A stretch of DNA of 64,000 nucleotides from Flammeovirgaceae bacterium (GTDB lineage: Bacteria > Bacteroidota > Bacteroidia > Cytophagales > Cyclobacteriaceae): contig JADJRT010000010.1 in assembly GCA_016712035.1 (NCBI GenBank), forward strand, positions 62,001 through 126,000, read 5' to 3'. This document shows, piece by piece, positions 48,948 to 58,918 of this stretch; the stretch's first letter is position 1, and each line of letters starts with the position of its first letter. A program made the position numbers and the translations under genes. The notes below the pieces were generated by a model. The model ran no database searches, was not told where the DNA came from, and saw only the letters and a list, made by a program, of their open reading frames with translations.

Positions 48948-50286
48948 ATTTGAATTAAATAAGGAATTCAGAGATCGCTTTCAGGATGCCCTGAATGAAC
49001 GCGATGATGCCTTCATTCGTCAAAGTCTGGAGGAAGTGAATCCAGCTGACATTACGGCCCTACTGTACGAATTCAGTGGTGAAGAATCGAAGTTCGTATT
49101 GGATTTGCTGACGGTTGAAATCCGATCAAGGATTATTAATGACCTTGATTCCGATACCCGAAAAACATTTTTAAGTCACTATACAACGGAAGAGATAACC
49201 GAACTTGTTAACCAACTTGATTCGGATGATGCCGCTGATATTTTAAATGAGTTGCCTATAAAGTCCAGCGAAGAAATTATAGCGCGCCTGGATGCTGAAC
49301 TCAAATCGCAAGTTATTGATTTGTTGCGGTATGATGAAAATGTGGCCGGTGGATTGATGGCCAAAGAGTTGATCAAAGCCCTTGATCACTGGACGGTTGT
49401 GCAATGTGTTGAGGAGATCCGCAAACAAGCAGAGCATGTAACTAAGTTTTATGCTGTGTATGTTGTGGATAGCACTGATAAGCTATTAGGCCGTGTGTCT
49501 TTACAGCAACTTATTCTATCAGACCCACGCACGCTGGTTAAGGACATATTAGATGACGATGTAGAGGTAGTAGAAACCTATATGGAGGATAGAGAAGTAG
49601 CGGAGATCATGAGTAAATACGATTTGGAATCGGTGCCTGTGGTTAACGTACAAGGTCAATTGGTTGGTCGCATTACTATTGATGATGTAGTAGATGTGAT
49701 TACTGAGCAGGCGGAAGAAGAACGACAACTTATGTCGGGTATAACGGAGGATGTTGAGGAGGATGATAGTATCTGGAGAAATACAAGGGCACGTTTGCCT
49801 TGGTTGTTTATTGGTATTTTAGGTGGGATGGTAAGTGCTCGCTTTATGGGTTTTTTTGAGTTAGAAATTGCCAAGATTACAGCTATAGCATTTTTTATCC
49901 CTCTTATTCAAGCAACCGGAGGTAATGTAGGTATTCAATCTTCCTCCTTAGTGGTTCAAAGTTTGGCAAGCCCAGGCTTTGTTGACGAGGGTCTTTGGAA
50001 ACGACTATTAAAGGTATTCAGCGTAGCACTGCTTAATGGATTATTTCTTTCGCTAGTTGTCTTTGGAATTACCTGGGTTGTTTTTGGGCACGAGGCATTA
50101 AATATAGTTGTGTCACTTGCGCTTTTCTTTGTTGTCGTTTTTGCTTCATTTATAGGAACCGTTACACCGCTTATTCTTAATAAGATGGGTTTTAATCCAG
50201 CCCTGGCATCAGGTCCGTTTATTACAACGACCAACGACTTGCTTGGTTTGGCGATTTATTTTTTAACCATACATCTGCTTTTGTAA
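48934..50286 (+). CDS. mgtE: MgtE magnesium channel
   Basis: 450 residues, starting at the GTG at 48934 inside the end of rsmA. Domains in order: an N-terminal superhelical domain (about 1-125, QLDSDDAADILNELP), two CBS domains (about 130-250, with YDENVAGGLMAKELIKAL and ITIDDVVDVITEQ), the plug helix, then five membrane helices with the pore segment QATGGNVGIQSSSLVVQSLA and the ending GPFITTTNDLLGLAIYFL. It is a Mg2+ channel gated by cytosolic Mg2+ through the CBS domains. The start is supported by the fit of the family N-terminus and the translational coupling. Confidence 0.94.
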   Translation: MKPIEFELNKEFRDRFQDALNERDDAFIRQSLEEVNPADITALLYEFSGEESKFVLDLLTVEIRSRIINDLDSDTRKTFLSHYTTEEITELVNQLDSDDAADILNELPIKSSEEIIARLDAELKSQVIDLLRYDENVAGGLMAKELIKALDHWTVVQCVEEIRKQAEHVTKFYAVYVVDSTDKLLGRVSLQQLILSDPRTLVKDILDDDVEVVETYMEDREVAEIMSKYDLESVPVVNVQGQLVGRITIDDVVDVITEQAEEERQLMSGITEDVEEDDSIWRNTRARLPWLFIGILGGMVSARFMGFFELEIAKITAIAFFIPLIQATGGNVGIQSSSLVVQSLASPGFVDEGLWKRLLKVFSVALLNGLFLSLVVFGITWVVFGHEALNIVVSLALFFVVVFASFIGTVTPLILNKMGFNPALASGPFITTTNDLLGLAIYFLTIHLLL

Positions 50287-50445
50287 GTTTCAATTAAATA
50301 GGTGGCTAATGTACAGAAGTAATGAACTTGGTTAATCTGAAGTTATTTTATCGTGTTCAATTCTGCTTTTTTCGTTTTATTTGAAATTGTATCAGATACA
50401 TCTATTGTTATATATTATTTGTTTTGAGGCGCTTTGCCTGCATGT

Positions 50446-51291
50446 ATGTCTGCTGTGAATAGAATTAAGGCAAAATTTCAAGAACAATTCAATATCATCA
50501 TTGAAAAACCATTGCTAACCGCTTCGCTGGTTTTAGCCGGAGTTTCGGTGCTTGTAATAAGTTTAAGCCTAAAATATTACATCCGAGATTTTGAAAGTTT
50601 CTGGTCTCAAATTTTGATAGAGGCTCACGGAATGATCTTTGATATAGCCATAATCGGTATTTTACTTTTTTGGCTAAACCAAAATGGAGAAACCAGACAA
50701 CGCATTCGATATTATAAGGATGAGATTGACGATTTTCGATTGTGGGAGTCTGATGAAGCTGCCTTTCGAACGGTGGGTAATATTAAACGCTTAAATCGAC
50801 ACAAAATTCATGAGATTAACCTTGTTAATTGTTATCTGGCACGTACTAATTTGAATTATGTCAATCTGAAAGCATCAAACCTCAATTCAGCCAATTTTTC
50901 AAACTCTTCGCTGATTGAAACCAACCTGGAGAATACTCGACTTAATCAAACTAATTTCGAAAATTCAAATTTGAATCAAGCTATATTAAAAGGGGCCTAT
51001 GCCAGTGGTGCAAATTTCAAAGATGCTTTTTTAATTAAATCTCAGTTTGAGAATGCTTTTTTGATAAAGACTAACTTTAAGAATGCTTTTTTGATGGAGG
51101 CTAATTTGACGGGTAGTTACTTAATGGGTGCCGATTTTGAAAATGCAAGTCTGTATAAAGCAGATTTGCGAGGTGCCAAGGGTCTTACCTTAGAACAACT
51201 AACAAAAGCAAAAACATTATACCTGGCTAAATTTGATGACGAAATTTTAGATCAAATAAAAACTAACTTACCCGAGTTGGTGGGTGCCTGA
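50446..51291 (+). CDS. Membrane-anchored pentapeptide-repeat protein
   Basis: 281 residues from the ATG at 50446; a TTG 12 bases earlier is also possible. Two hydrophobic segments come first (LTASLVLAGVSVLVISLSL and MIFDIAIIGILLFWL), then a charged linker, then about 20 pentapeptides of the A(N/D)LXX type from residue 120 on: NLNYVNLKASNLNSANFSN, NAFLIKTNFKNAFLMEANL, GADFENASLYKADLRGAKG. These form a right-handed square beta-helix. With two helices before the repeats, the helix is probably held at the inner membrane, facing the cytosol. The function is unknown; similar repeats can mimic DNA or act as scaffolds. Confidence 0.85.
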   Translation: MSAVNRIKAKFQEQFNIIIEKPLLTASLVLAGVSVLVISLSLKYYIRDFESFWSQILIEAHGMIFDIAIIGILLFWLNQNGETRQRIRYYKDEIDDFRLWESDEAAFRTVGNIKRLNRHKIHEINLVNCYLARTNLNYVNLKASNLNSANFSNSSLIETNLENTRLNQTNFENSNLNQAILKGAYASGANFKDAFLIKSQFENAFLIKTNFKNAFLMEANLTGSYLMGADFENASLYKADLRGAKGLTLEQLTKAKTLYLAKFDDEILDQIKTNLPELVGA

Positions 51292-51334
51292 TTTTGAAAT
51301 CGTAAATTAAAAAATTAATTTTGAGTTATGTTTT

Positions 51335-51372
51335 AACAACGGCTTCGTGCCCCGAAGCCGTTGTTTCTTTTT
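51335..51372 (+). terminator. Intrinsic terminator after the pentapeptide-repeat gene
   Basis: The arms 51335-51347 and 51353-51365 are perfectly complementary over 13 bases with a 5-base loop, and TCTTTTT follows. It ends the transcript before greA. Confidence 0.9.
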
Positions 51373-51429
51373 GTTTAAGCGTGAACGTGGTGTGTGATAG
51401 GACAAAAAAAATACTTTTAATATTGGATT

Positions 51430-51906
51430 ATGAGCCAGAAGATTTCATATTATACTAAGGAAGGGTTAGAGAAAATTACAAGTGAATTATCAACCCTAAA
51501 AAGTAAGGGGCGTAGTAATATTGCCAAGCAAATAGCCGAGGCACGTGATAAAGGCGACTTGAGTGAAAATGCAGAATATGATGCAGCCAAAGATGCTCAA
51601 GGACACCTCGAAGCTAAGATAGCTCAATTGGAAAATCTGTTAAGCGGAGCACGTTTATTAGATGAAACTAAGATTGACACTTCCTCTGTTTCTATACTTT
51701 CTAAAGTGACTATTAAGAATAAAAAGAATAAGGCCACTATGACCTACATGTTAGTTTCTGAAGAAGAGGCTGATCTAAAAGCAGGAAAAATTTCTACACA
51801 ATCACCAATAGGTAAGGGATTGTTGGGAAAGAAAAAAGGAGATCTGGCCGTAATAAAAACTCCGGCTGGAGAAATTGAGTTTGAAATTCTTGATATTGGA
51901 GTTTAA
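51430..51906 (+). CDS. greA: Transcription elongation factor GreA
   Basis: 158 residues. The N-terminal coiled coil has ARDKGDLSENAEYDAAKDAQ, which carries the acidic tip that enters the RNA polymerase secondary channel; the C-terminal FKBP-like domain has QSPIGKGLLGKKKGD. It stimulates cleavage of backtracked RNA. It starts 58 bases after the previous terminator and is followed by the HIT gene after 17 bases, so they are probably one unit. Confidence 0.95.
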   Translation: MSQKISYYTKEGLEKITSELSTLKSKGRSNIAKQIAEARDKGDLSENAEYDAAKDAQGHLEAKIAQLENLLSGARLLDETKIDTSSVSILSKVTIKNKKNKATMTYMLVSEEEADLKAGKISTQSPIGKGLLGKKKGDLAVIKTPAGEIEFEILDIGV

Positions 51907-51923
51907 TACGAACCACAACCCGT

Positions 51924-52319
51924 ATGCCATCCATCTTTACTAAAATTATTAATCGAGAAATTCCAGGACACATTGTGGCGGAGGATGATAGGTTTATTGC
52001 ATTTTTGGATGTTATGCCACTTGTAGAAGGACACACGTTGATTGTACCTAAAAAGGAAATTGATTACATCTTTGACTTTGATGATACCACGCTGGCTGAT
52101 ATGACGGTGTTTGCTAAAAGAGTTGCGATTGCGATAAAGCAAGTAGTGCCGTGCAAGCGTATTGGTGTTGCCGTAATAGGACTTGAGGTACCCCATACCC
52201 ATATCCATTTGGTGCCAATGAATACCATGGGCGATATTAATTTTACTAAACCAAAACTTTCGCTTTCTGCCGAGGTAATGAAATCAATAGCGGAAAAGAT
52301 TCGAATTGCTCTCGGATAA
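51924..52319 (+). CDS. HIT-family nucleotide hydrolase
   Basis: 131 residues. The histidine triad is in VPHTHIHLVPM near residue 92, with the earlier FTKIINREIPGHIVAED and FLDVMPLVEGHTLIVPK segments typical of HinT-like proteins. These hydrolyse nucleoside phosphoramidates or aminoacyl-AMP in the cytosol. It is co-located with greA, as is often seen in Bacteroidota. It is convergent with gpsA. Confidence 0.92.
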   Translation: MPSIFTKIINREIPGHIVAEDDRFIAFLDVMPLVEGHTLIVPKKEIDYIFDFDDTTLADMTVFAKRVAIAIKQVVPCKRIGVAVIGLEVPHTHIHLVPMNTMGDINFTKPKLSLSAEVMKSIAEKIRIALG

Positions 52320-52327
52320 TTTGAATA

Positions 52328-53389
52328 TCAAATAAAATCGATATCCACATTAAGTGGATAGCGCATTAAAAAATCTAATGCGACCTCCACCGTCATCCCT
52401 TCAAATAATACTTTATATAAGCGATCGGTAATTAAGGCGCGCACTTTATAATGATCTGCGCACTTCTTAGCAATGCGAACGGTATTAATCCCTTCTGCTA
52501 CTTCAGCCATATCACTTAAAATGGCAGCAAGTTTTTCTCCTTTAGCCAATCGGTAACCTACTGTAAAATTTCTACTCATGGGGCTATTGCAGGTTGTTAC
52601 GAGATCACCAATACCCGCAACACCCAGGAACGCTTTTAGGTCTCCACCGAGCGCCCGCCCCAGATAGACCATTTCTACGGCACCACGACTTATAAGTAAT
52701 CCTTTTGCGTTTTCTCCATAGCCAAGTCCACTAAGAGCCCCGGAAGCAATGGCGATTATATTCTTTAATACACCCGCTATTTCAACACCAACAATGTCAT
52801 TATTTTCATAAACCTGAAAGCGATCATTACGCAGCAAGCGTTTACCAAGCTGTATCACTTCATTGAAATGACTGGCAACTACCGTTGCACCCGGCTGACG
52901 TTGTGCTAATTCTTTGGCAAGGTTTGGTCCAGCCAGACAGCCCACCCTTACAACCACGCTTTCTTCCTGAATCACTTCGCTCATCGTTTTTACCTGTGTG
53001 CGTGTTAATTTGGGAATGCTCTCGATGGTCTCGCCTGCAGGAAGCGTTATGTCAAATCCTTTGGTTCCGTGTATAAGTATGTGGTAAGGATGCAAATAGG
53101 GGGAAAGTTGTTTCATCATGGCGCGAAAATGTGCTGATGGCACCATGGGAAATATTACATCGCACTGCGAGGCTAAGTAAGCAAGGTCGTGTGTGGGCTC
53201 AATATTTTGATGAAGCGGATACCCTCTGTTTTCTTTTGCCTCTCGCATGTGGGTAACGGCCTGTTCATTGCGTGCATAGAGAAGTACCTTTCGTTGTAAG
53301 GCCAGAATATTGGCAATGACTGTTCCGAAATTACCTGCGCCTATTACCCCAACAGGTTTTTCAGATGTACTGTTCGAGGTCATAGCCAA
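52328..53389 (-). CDS. gpsA: NAD(P)H-dependent glycerol-3-phosphate dehydrogenase
   Basis: 353 residues. The NAD motif is VIGAGNFGTVIANIL (about 15-29). The catalytic Lys lies in AGVLKNIIAIASGALSGLGY, and the substrate site follows with GENAKGLLISRG. It reduces dihydroxyacetone phosphate to sn-glycerol-3-phosphate for phospholipid synthesis. Its start overlaps the end of the upstream acyltransferase gene by 29 bases, so the next user of glycerol-3-phosphate is probably encoded together with it. Confidence 0.94.
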   Translation of the reverse strand: MAMTSNSTSEKPVGVIGAGNFGTVIANILALQRKVLLYARNEQAVTHMREAKENRGYPLHQNIEPTHDLAYLASQCDVIFPMVPSAHFRAMMKQLSPYLHPYHILIHGTKGFDITLPAGETIESIPKLTRTQVKTMSEVIQEESVVVRVGCLAGPNLAKELAQRQPGATVVASHFNEVIQLGKRLLRNDRFQVYENNDIVGVEIAGVLKNIIAIASGALSGLGYGENAKGLLISRGAVEMVYLGRALGGDLKAFLGVAGIGDLVTTCNSPMSRNFTVGYRLAKGEKLAAILSDMAEVAEGINTVRIAKKCADHYKVRALITDRLYKVLFEGMTVEVALDFLMRYPLNVDIDFI

Positions 53390-55055
53390 CCAGTCGATTA
53401 TGGTAGTAGAATAGTACGGTAAGGTCTTTCGTAATGATATTCCCTTTCTTGTTTAGTAACAAGGGCCGGTTGAGATGAAAGATTCCTACATTTTCGATAC
53501 CTAGTTTTATTACGCCATCGACTTTGCCTTTCAGGTGCGTAGCATGATACACTTTGCCATCGTCTTTGAGTTCGTAAATTTTTTTACGAACCCGTTTAAA
53601 GGTTTCTCTGAATTCAGCATACTCAATTTCAAGATCCTCTTCCGGCAACCGCAACAGGCTAAATAGATCCAACTTCGGAAACTTCTTTTGCCACATTTCA
53701 AAGGCAACAAAAGCGGCCAGGTGACTGCTAAATACCCGGTTAATGCGATGATATTCAGACACAATCCGCTGACTGAGCATGCGTGTGTATTCATCTTCGC
53801 GCTGCTTGTCATCCGTTATGCTACTGTTAGAAACGAAGTAATCTCGGGTGTCAATAATCCTACCATGAGAGTCGAGGCTGTTGCCTTCTTCGTCTACATA
53901 GTTTCCAATAACATCAAGCCCTGGGCCAATAGAGACGGAAATATTAGAGCCTTTGGTGAAAAACTTAAATAGGAAGCGGAGCAATTGAACGCTACCATAT
54001 TTATCTTGTTCCGGGAAGTATTTATCCTTCCCTTTTACATGAAGATAATCTTCAACAAGATCGGGTGCTTCAAGCACGAAATTATAATTAAGGGTAACCG
54101 GGACAATAAAAATTTTACGCACCTTTTCGCCAGGGTTTTCCTGATACAGATTTCGCTGGGCCTCAATAGCTGTACTCAATAAGCCTAACTTCAGTTGTTT
54201 TTCAAGCAAGCCTGATCGCGACCGTGTTCCGCCTGGAAAAAACAAGCTATGGGCTCCCTTTTGGATGGCCTGATTAGAATACATTTTTAGCGCTTCCAGG
54301 TAGGGAAGGTTCTTTTTTCTGCGATCAACCTTATAAGCCCCCAGGCTGTTCATAAAGTAGGCAAATATTTTTATGTTGAAGAGATTTAAACCAGCCCCAT
54401 AAATGAAGGCCGGTAAACCGCACGAATGAATCACCCATCCAATCAAAATAGAATCCAAATTACTAAAGTGGGTAGGCACCATCACCACCGTTCCCTGCGT
54501 TGCCAGTTTACGGAGCATTTTCACTTTACCAACAATTTGAATTTTATCCCGTAAGGTGTATTGGCTTCGGAAGAAGGCCCCGAATTTTTTTACTCGGGCG
54601 CCATTGAGAAGTCGCTGAAACCAAAATTTTACGACTTCGCGGGTTACCCGATAAGAGTTTGGTTTGAAACTACCGGCAATTTCATTTACATAGCGTAATA
54701 CAATTTTATGAAGGATTTCTTCTTCAATAGGCTTAGACTCTTCAGGCGTCTTTGCGCTTAGTTCTACCAATTCATTTTTAACCTGAGACCAAAATCTTGA
54801 ATCATCTTTTGGGTCTACCCGCCATCTGTTTCTCTTAATACGATTTTGCTCACGGTAGGCAGTTGCTTCCAACTCATCAATTAGTTGCTTACGGGTCGGC
54901 CTAAGTTGCTTAATCCGTTCAATAGTCTTCTGCGCCACTTCTTCAACAAATTCCTTTCGGTTTTTGCTTAGTCGATAGACAGGCCAGTCCGGTATACCAT
55001 CGAGAATGGGTTTGTACGGTCTGTTCTTATTTTTCTTTTCTTCCAGTATTTCCAT
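53361..55055 (-). CDS. PlsB-like glycerol-3-phosphate acyltransferase
   Basis: 564 residues. The four acyltransferase blocks are seen in order: VPTHFSNLDSILIGW (HX4D, His and Asp catalytic), GAGLNLFNIKIFAYFMNSLG with GAYKVDRRKK, FFPGGTRSRSG, and FIVPVTLNYNFVLEAP. Block two and the large size fit the glycerol-3-phosphate (PlsB/DHAPAT-like) branch rather than the small PlsC branch. The overlap with gpsA, which makes the substrate, supports this. It would acylate position 1 of glycerol-3-phosphate at the inner membrane. The exact acyl donor (acyl-ACP or acyl-CoA) cannot be told. Confidence 0.85.
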   Translation of the reverse strand: MEILEEKKNKNRPYKPILDGIPDWPVYRLSKNRKEFVEEVAQKTIERIKQLRPTRKQLIDELEATAYREQNRIKRNRWRVDPKDDSRFWSQVKNELVELSAKTPEESKPIEEEILHKIVLRYVNEIAGSFKPNSYRVTREVVKFWFQRLLNGARVKKFGAFFRSQYTLRDKIQIVGKVKMLRKLATQGTVVMVPTHFSNLDSILIGWVIHSCGLPAFIYGAGLNLFNIKIFAYFMNSLGAYKVDRRKKNLPYLEALKMYSNQAIQKGAHSLFFPGGTRSRSGLLEKQLKLGLLSTAIEAQRNLYQENPGEKVRKIFIVPVTLNYNFVLEAPDLVEDYLHVKGKDKYFPEQDKYGSVQLLRFLFKFFTKGSNISVSIGPGLDVIGNYVDEEGNSLDSHGRIIDTRDYFVSNSSITDDKQREDEYTRMLSQRIVSEYHRINRVFSSHLAAFVAFEMWQKKFPKLDLFSLLRLPEEDLEIEYAEFRETFKRVRKKIYELKDDGKVYHATHLKGKVDGVIKLGIENVGIFHLNRPLLLNKKGNIITKDLTVLFYYHNRLVGYDLEQYI

Positions 55056-55146
55056 CTTCCAGATCTAAGCCAAAGCGGGGGATCAAAGTTAAGCGGTGCG
55101 AGGTTAAACGCAAAAAATCATTACAAGTGTCTTTCAAAGGATTTGT

Positions 55147-55309
55147 TCAAACTTTTGACATTTCAAGAAAGCGATTCAATGCTTCCTCCAAAAGGGCTCG
55201 TCAAGCAAATCAATAACATCACCCTCGGAAGTAGTATCCAATTCATTTATTTTAAAAGTTTGCTCCAATAATCCTGACTCAATTTTTTATCAGGTACTTC
55301 CCATTCCAT
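55147..55309 (-). pseudogene. Possible 54-residue acidic small protein, two frameshifts
   Basis: From the ATG at 55309 the frame reads MEWEVPDKK. One extra A in the A run (plus-strand T run 55282-55287) continues as IESGLLEQTFKINELD, then TTSEGDVIDLLDEP; one extra base near 55194 continues as LLEEALNRFLEMSKV and a stop. The result is a compact acidic, helical 54-residue protein with coding-like composition over three joined frames. The needed corrections are of the same kind as in known genes of this window. I do not recognise a family. The rest of the 500-base gap (55056-55555) shows no other gene. Confidence 0.35.
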
Positions 55310-55555
55310 TGAAAAATAGTGATTTTGAAGTTAGCGTAAAGGGATTTCTTTGATTACTCTCATGATTGCTTAACGGTTAAATTTAGAATAATTTACATTG
55401 TCAATGGCTCCGGCTATATGAATAGTTATTTTCAAAGCAAATATTTCGCAGCGCGGAGCGTTTATCTCTCAAAAAAGGCTTTTACAGGCAGACTATTTGT
55501 CGTTACTTGTAACATAATCCTATTTATAATTGTTGAGATTCCGTAGTAAAGAAGT

Positions 55556-58444
55556 ATGAACAAAAGATTGAATACAGGAGGTTGGAGATGGGTTGGTGCG
55601 TTGCTACTAATTCTTACTGCTTTTGTAAATGTGAACGCAACTCATTTAAGGGCGGGGGAAATTACCATGCAGCGTGTTAGTTGCACAAGCCTAACTTTCA
55701 GAATTACGATTACTGTTTATACAGATACCGGGTCGCCCATAAAGTTTGGTGATGGCGAACTTAATTTTGGCGATGGAAGCGATCCGATAGTTACCCCTTC
55801 TATAGACAATACACTACGGCCTGATTTAGGCCCGGAGGTTGGAACAGTTTCCTACACGGTTGAGCACACATTTGGTGGGCCTGGTAAATACACGATAAGC
55901 TACTTAGAGGCAAATCGAAATGCAGGTATCCTTAATATGACCAATTCAGTGGATACCAGGTTCTATGTTGAAACCCAAATCATTATTGATCCTTTTTTGG
56001 GATGCAGTAACACACCACGACTTCTCGTGCCACCGATTGACAAAGGTTGTACCGGAGCTGCTTTCTATCATAATCCAGGAGCGTTCTATCCTGACGGAGA
56101 TAGCCTATCTTTTGAACTTACCATTCCTAAAAGAGAAAAGGATGCAAACGTATTTGGATACCTCGATCCGAACGCTAAAAAGTTCTACGATGCTATAGGT
56201 CTTAATTACGGCACGTCCAACGAGGCGGGTAGTGGATCACCGTCATTTTCGATTGACAAAACAGGGACATTACTTTGGGATGCCCCCGGTGCCCCCGGAG
56301 AATATAATATTGCATTTCTAATTAAAGAATGGCGTAAGGTTAACGGCATTTGGATTCAACTCGGGTACGTTGTTCGCGATATGCAAATAATCATTGAAGA
56401 TTGTTTAAATCAACGACCGGAACTAGCGGTTCCGCCCGACATATGCGTGGAGGCTGGTGAATTGATAAACATTGATGTGTTTGGAACTGATCCTGATTAT
56501 GATAGTGTAAAACTGGAAGCATTTTCTGAAATTTTTAGTATCAATCCATCACCCGCTAACTTTAGTCCAAGGCCACCGGTATTTCAAAAGACAGGCCCTA
56601 GAGTAGATGCGAAACTTACCTTTTCATGGCAAACTACCTGTAGTCATATTCAGGATCAACCCTATCAGGTAGGTTTCAAAATTACCGACAAGTCAGGTAA
56701 CGGCCCATCGCTCGTGCAGTTTAAAACCTGGAATGTTAAGGTTGTAGGTCCGGCCCCGGTATGGCAATCTCCACAAGTTGATCTGGGTACTCGTTCAGCA
56801 ATTCTTGCCTGGGATGATTATGCCTGCAAGAATAACGCATCACAGATGCAGATCTGGCGCAGAGTTGATCAATATGTTTTTACTCCGCCCGAGTGTGTTA
56901 CCGGAATGCCTGATTTTCTTGGGTACTCATTGATAAATGTTGTGCCCATAGGTACAACAGCGTTTACAGATAATAATGGAGGACGGGGCTTATCTGTTGG
57001 TGCTCAATATTGTTATAGACTTGTGGCCATATTCCCTCAGCCTGGTGGCGGAGAAAGCTATGTGTCTCAAGAAGTTTGCCTGCCGCCAATTTTGGCTGAC
57101 GCCCCCGTTGTAACGAATGTAACTATAGACATTACAGATCGCACGGATGGTCAGGTAACGGTTCGTTGGAGGCCACCCTTTGACGCAGATCCGGGACAAT
57201 TTCCACCACCATATACGTATGAAGTTCAGCGAGCCGAAGGTTTTTCTGGTGATTTAAAACTTACCGCTGCGTTTCCCGGTAAAAGACCCGATACAGTATG
57301 GGTTGATACAGGGATTAACACTTTGGAGACGGTATTTAATTATCGGGTAACCGCCTATGCCAGCGATGGCACCAAGGTTGGGGTTTCTCCAACCGCCTCC
57401 ACCGTGCGTTTAGAAACAAGTCCTCAGTTTTTACAGATTGCATTATCGTGGAATGCCGATGTTTCGTGGTCAAACATTACGCAAGATTATCCGCGGCATT
57501 TAATCTTTCGGGGCCCAGCTAATTCTACGGAAGGAGATCTTGTGCTGATAGATAGTGTGGATGTAAATCAATTTCAATTTAACTATATCGATTCAGGTCA
57601 ATACCAAAATAAACCACTCGTTGATACGGATCTTTACTGTTATCGGGTGATGACAAGGGGCGCTTATGGAAATCCTAGGATTGTAGAACCTTTGATTAAT
57701 TTTTCACAAATAATTTGTGCGCAGCCCAACGATGATGAAGCACCGTGTATGCCAACTTTTACGATCGAAGCCAGGGATTGCGAAGAGTATATTCAAACAG
57801 CTTCGTGCGGAGTGAATGTATATAGCAATGTGCTTACCTGGAATAGACCTGCTGATCAAAAATGTCGGGATGATATTCAGAAATATCGCATCTATAAAGC
57901 AACTACGACTGAAAGTGAATTTTCAGAAATCGCTATGGTAGCCGATACGTTTTTTGTTGATTCTAATTTGCCTTCGTTTGCAGCGTGCTATAAAATTTCT
58001 GCGGTTGACCGCGCAGGTAATGAAAGTGATCTTAGTGAGAGTTATTGTTTTGACAACTGTCCCTATTATGAACTTCCCAATGTATTTACTCCGAACGATG
58101 ATAAATGCAATGACTTATTCAGCGCTTTTAGCGATCGTGTCTCCAATCAGGTTGGTGAAGATGGTCAAACACCCTGTGGGCAAGATTTAAATGATCTAAG
58201 AAAACGGTGCGCTCGATTTGTATTAGCGGTTGATTTTAAAGTTTACAATCGATGGGGAAAGGAAGTGTACAGTTATCAATCCGGAGGAGAACGATCAATT
58301 TATATTGATTGGGATGGTAGAGATAATAATAGCAAAGAACTTTCGAGTGCCATCTATTATTATAATGCTGAAGTTACTTTTGAAGCGGTTGATCCTTCCA
58401 AACAGAAGCAAAATATTAAAGGATGGGTTCATCTGATCCGTTAA
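55556..58444 (+). CDS. Large secreted protein with type B sorting domain of the type IX secretion system
   Basis: 962 residues. The signal peptide ends near VNVNA, followed by THLRAGEITMQRVSC, the start of a family of Bacteroidota gliding-associated surface proteins. The middle is a series of beta-sandwich (PKD/fibronectin-like) domains, e.g. VTVRWRPPFDADPGQF and KYRIYKATTTESEFSEI, with many paired Cys. The last 130 residues form the gliding motility-associated C-terminal (CHU_C, type B sorting) domain: LPNVFTPNDDKCNDLF, VYNRWGKEVY and the closing GWVHLIR. It would be exported by Sec, then carried across the outer membrane by the type IX system. The gldAFG genes in this window fit a gliding bacterium. 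Confidence 0.9.
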   Translation: MNKRLNTGGWRWVGALLLILTAFVNVNATHLRAGEITMQRVSCTSLTFRITITVYTDTGSPIKFGDGELNFGDGSDPIVTPSIDNTLRPDLGPEVGTVSYTVEHTFGGPGKYTISYLEANRNAGILNMTNSVDTRFYVETQIIIDPFLGCSNTPRLLVPPIDKGCTGAAFYHNPGAFYPDGDSLSFELTIPKREKDANVFGYLDPNAKKFYDAIGLNYGTSNEAGSGSPSFSIDKTGTLLWDAPGAPGEYNIAFLIKEWRKVNGIWIQLGYVVRDMQIIIEDCLNQRPELAVPPDICVEAGELINIDVFGTDPDYDSVKLEAFSEIFSINPSPANFSPRPPVFQKTGPRVDAKLTFSWQTTCSHIQDQPYQVGFKITDKSGNGPSLVQFKTWNVKVVGPAPVWQSPQVDLGTRSAILAWDDYACKNNASQMQIWRRVDQYVFTPPECVTGMPDFLGYSLINVVPIGTTAFTDNNGGRGLSVGAQYCYRLVAIFPQPGGGESYVSQEVCLPPILADAPVVTNVTIDITDRTDGQVTVRWRPPFDADPGQFPPPYTYEVQRAEGFSGDLKLTAAFPGKRPDTVWVDTGINTLETVFNYRVTAYASDGTKVGVSPTASTVRLETSPQFLQIALSWNADVSWSNITQDYPRHLIFRGPANSTEGDLVLIDSVDVNQFQFNYIDSGQYQNKPLVDTDLYCYRVMTRGAYGNPRIVEPLINFSQIICAQPNDDEAPCMPTFTIEARDCEEYIQTASCGVNVYSNVLTWNRPADQKCRDDIQKYRIYKATTTESEFSEIAMVADTFFVDSNLPSFAACYKISAVDRAGNESDLSESYCFDNCPYYELPNVFTPNDDKCNDLFSAFSDRVSNQVGEDGQTPCGQDLNDLRKRCARFVLAVDFKVYNRWGKEVYSYQSGGERSIYIDWDGRDNNSKELSSAIYYYNAEVTFEAVDPSKQKQNIKGWVHLIR

Positions 58445-58844
58445 GTAATAGTGGCCCGATAATTCTTTTTGATGGTGTCTGTAATCTATGTAACAGCTCG
58501 GTTCTCTTTATAAATAAGAGAGATTCAAGTCGCGTTTTTATTTTGCTGCCTTACAATCTGATTTTGGAAAAACGCAATTGGATAAATTTGGTATTTCATT
58601 TACTATCCCCGAAAGTGTTTTATTGATTGAAGAGGGGAGACTCTTCCAGAAAAGTAGTGCTGCACTCAAGATTGCCCGAAACTTGAATGGTTTATGGCCA
58701 GCAGTCTATGTATTCATACTTGTTCCCAAGTTTTTACGCGACCTCATTTATGATTATATAGCTCGGAATCGTTACCGATGGTTTGGTAAAAGAGAAGCAT
58801 GCATGATTCCAACACCCGAACTAAAAGCACGATTTGTTGGATGA
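58423..58844 (+). pseudogene. DCC-family thiol-disulfide oxidoreductase-like protein (DUF393), frameshifted
   Basis: The start at 58423 lies inside the last codons of the secreted-protein gene. FDGVCNLCNSSVLFINKRD is the DCC motif with its Cys pair. The T run at 58535-58539 is one base short; adding a T gives VFYFAALQSDFGKTQLDKFG and then the frame of the second half, with KSSAALKIARNLNGLWP and YDYIARNRYRWFG, both typical of the family. The corrected product is about 140 residues. DCC proteins have a thioredoxin-like fold of unknown role in the cytosol or at the membrane. Confidence 0.85.
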
Positions 58845-58918
58845 TTATTATTTATTATTTTGATCTTATCATCACAGGGCGTAAAATCGAGAATTATTTA
58901 TTTTAATATAATATTCGT

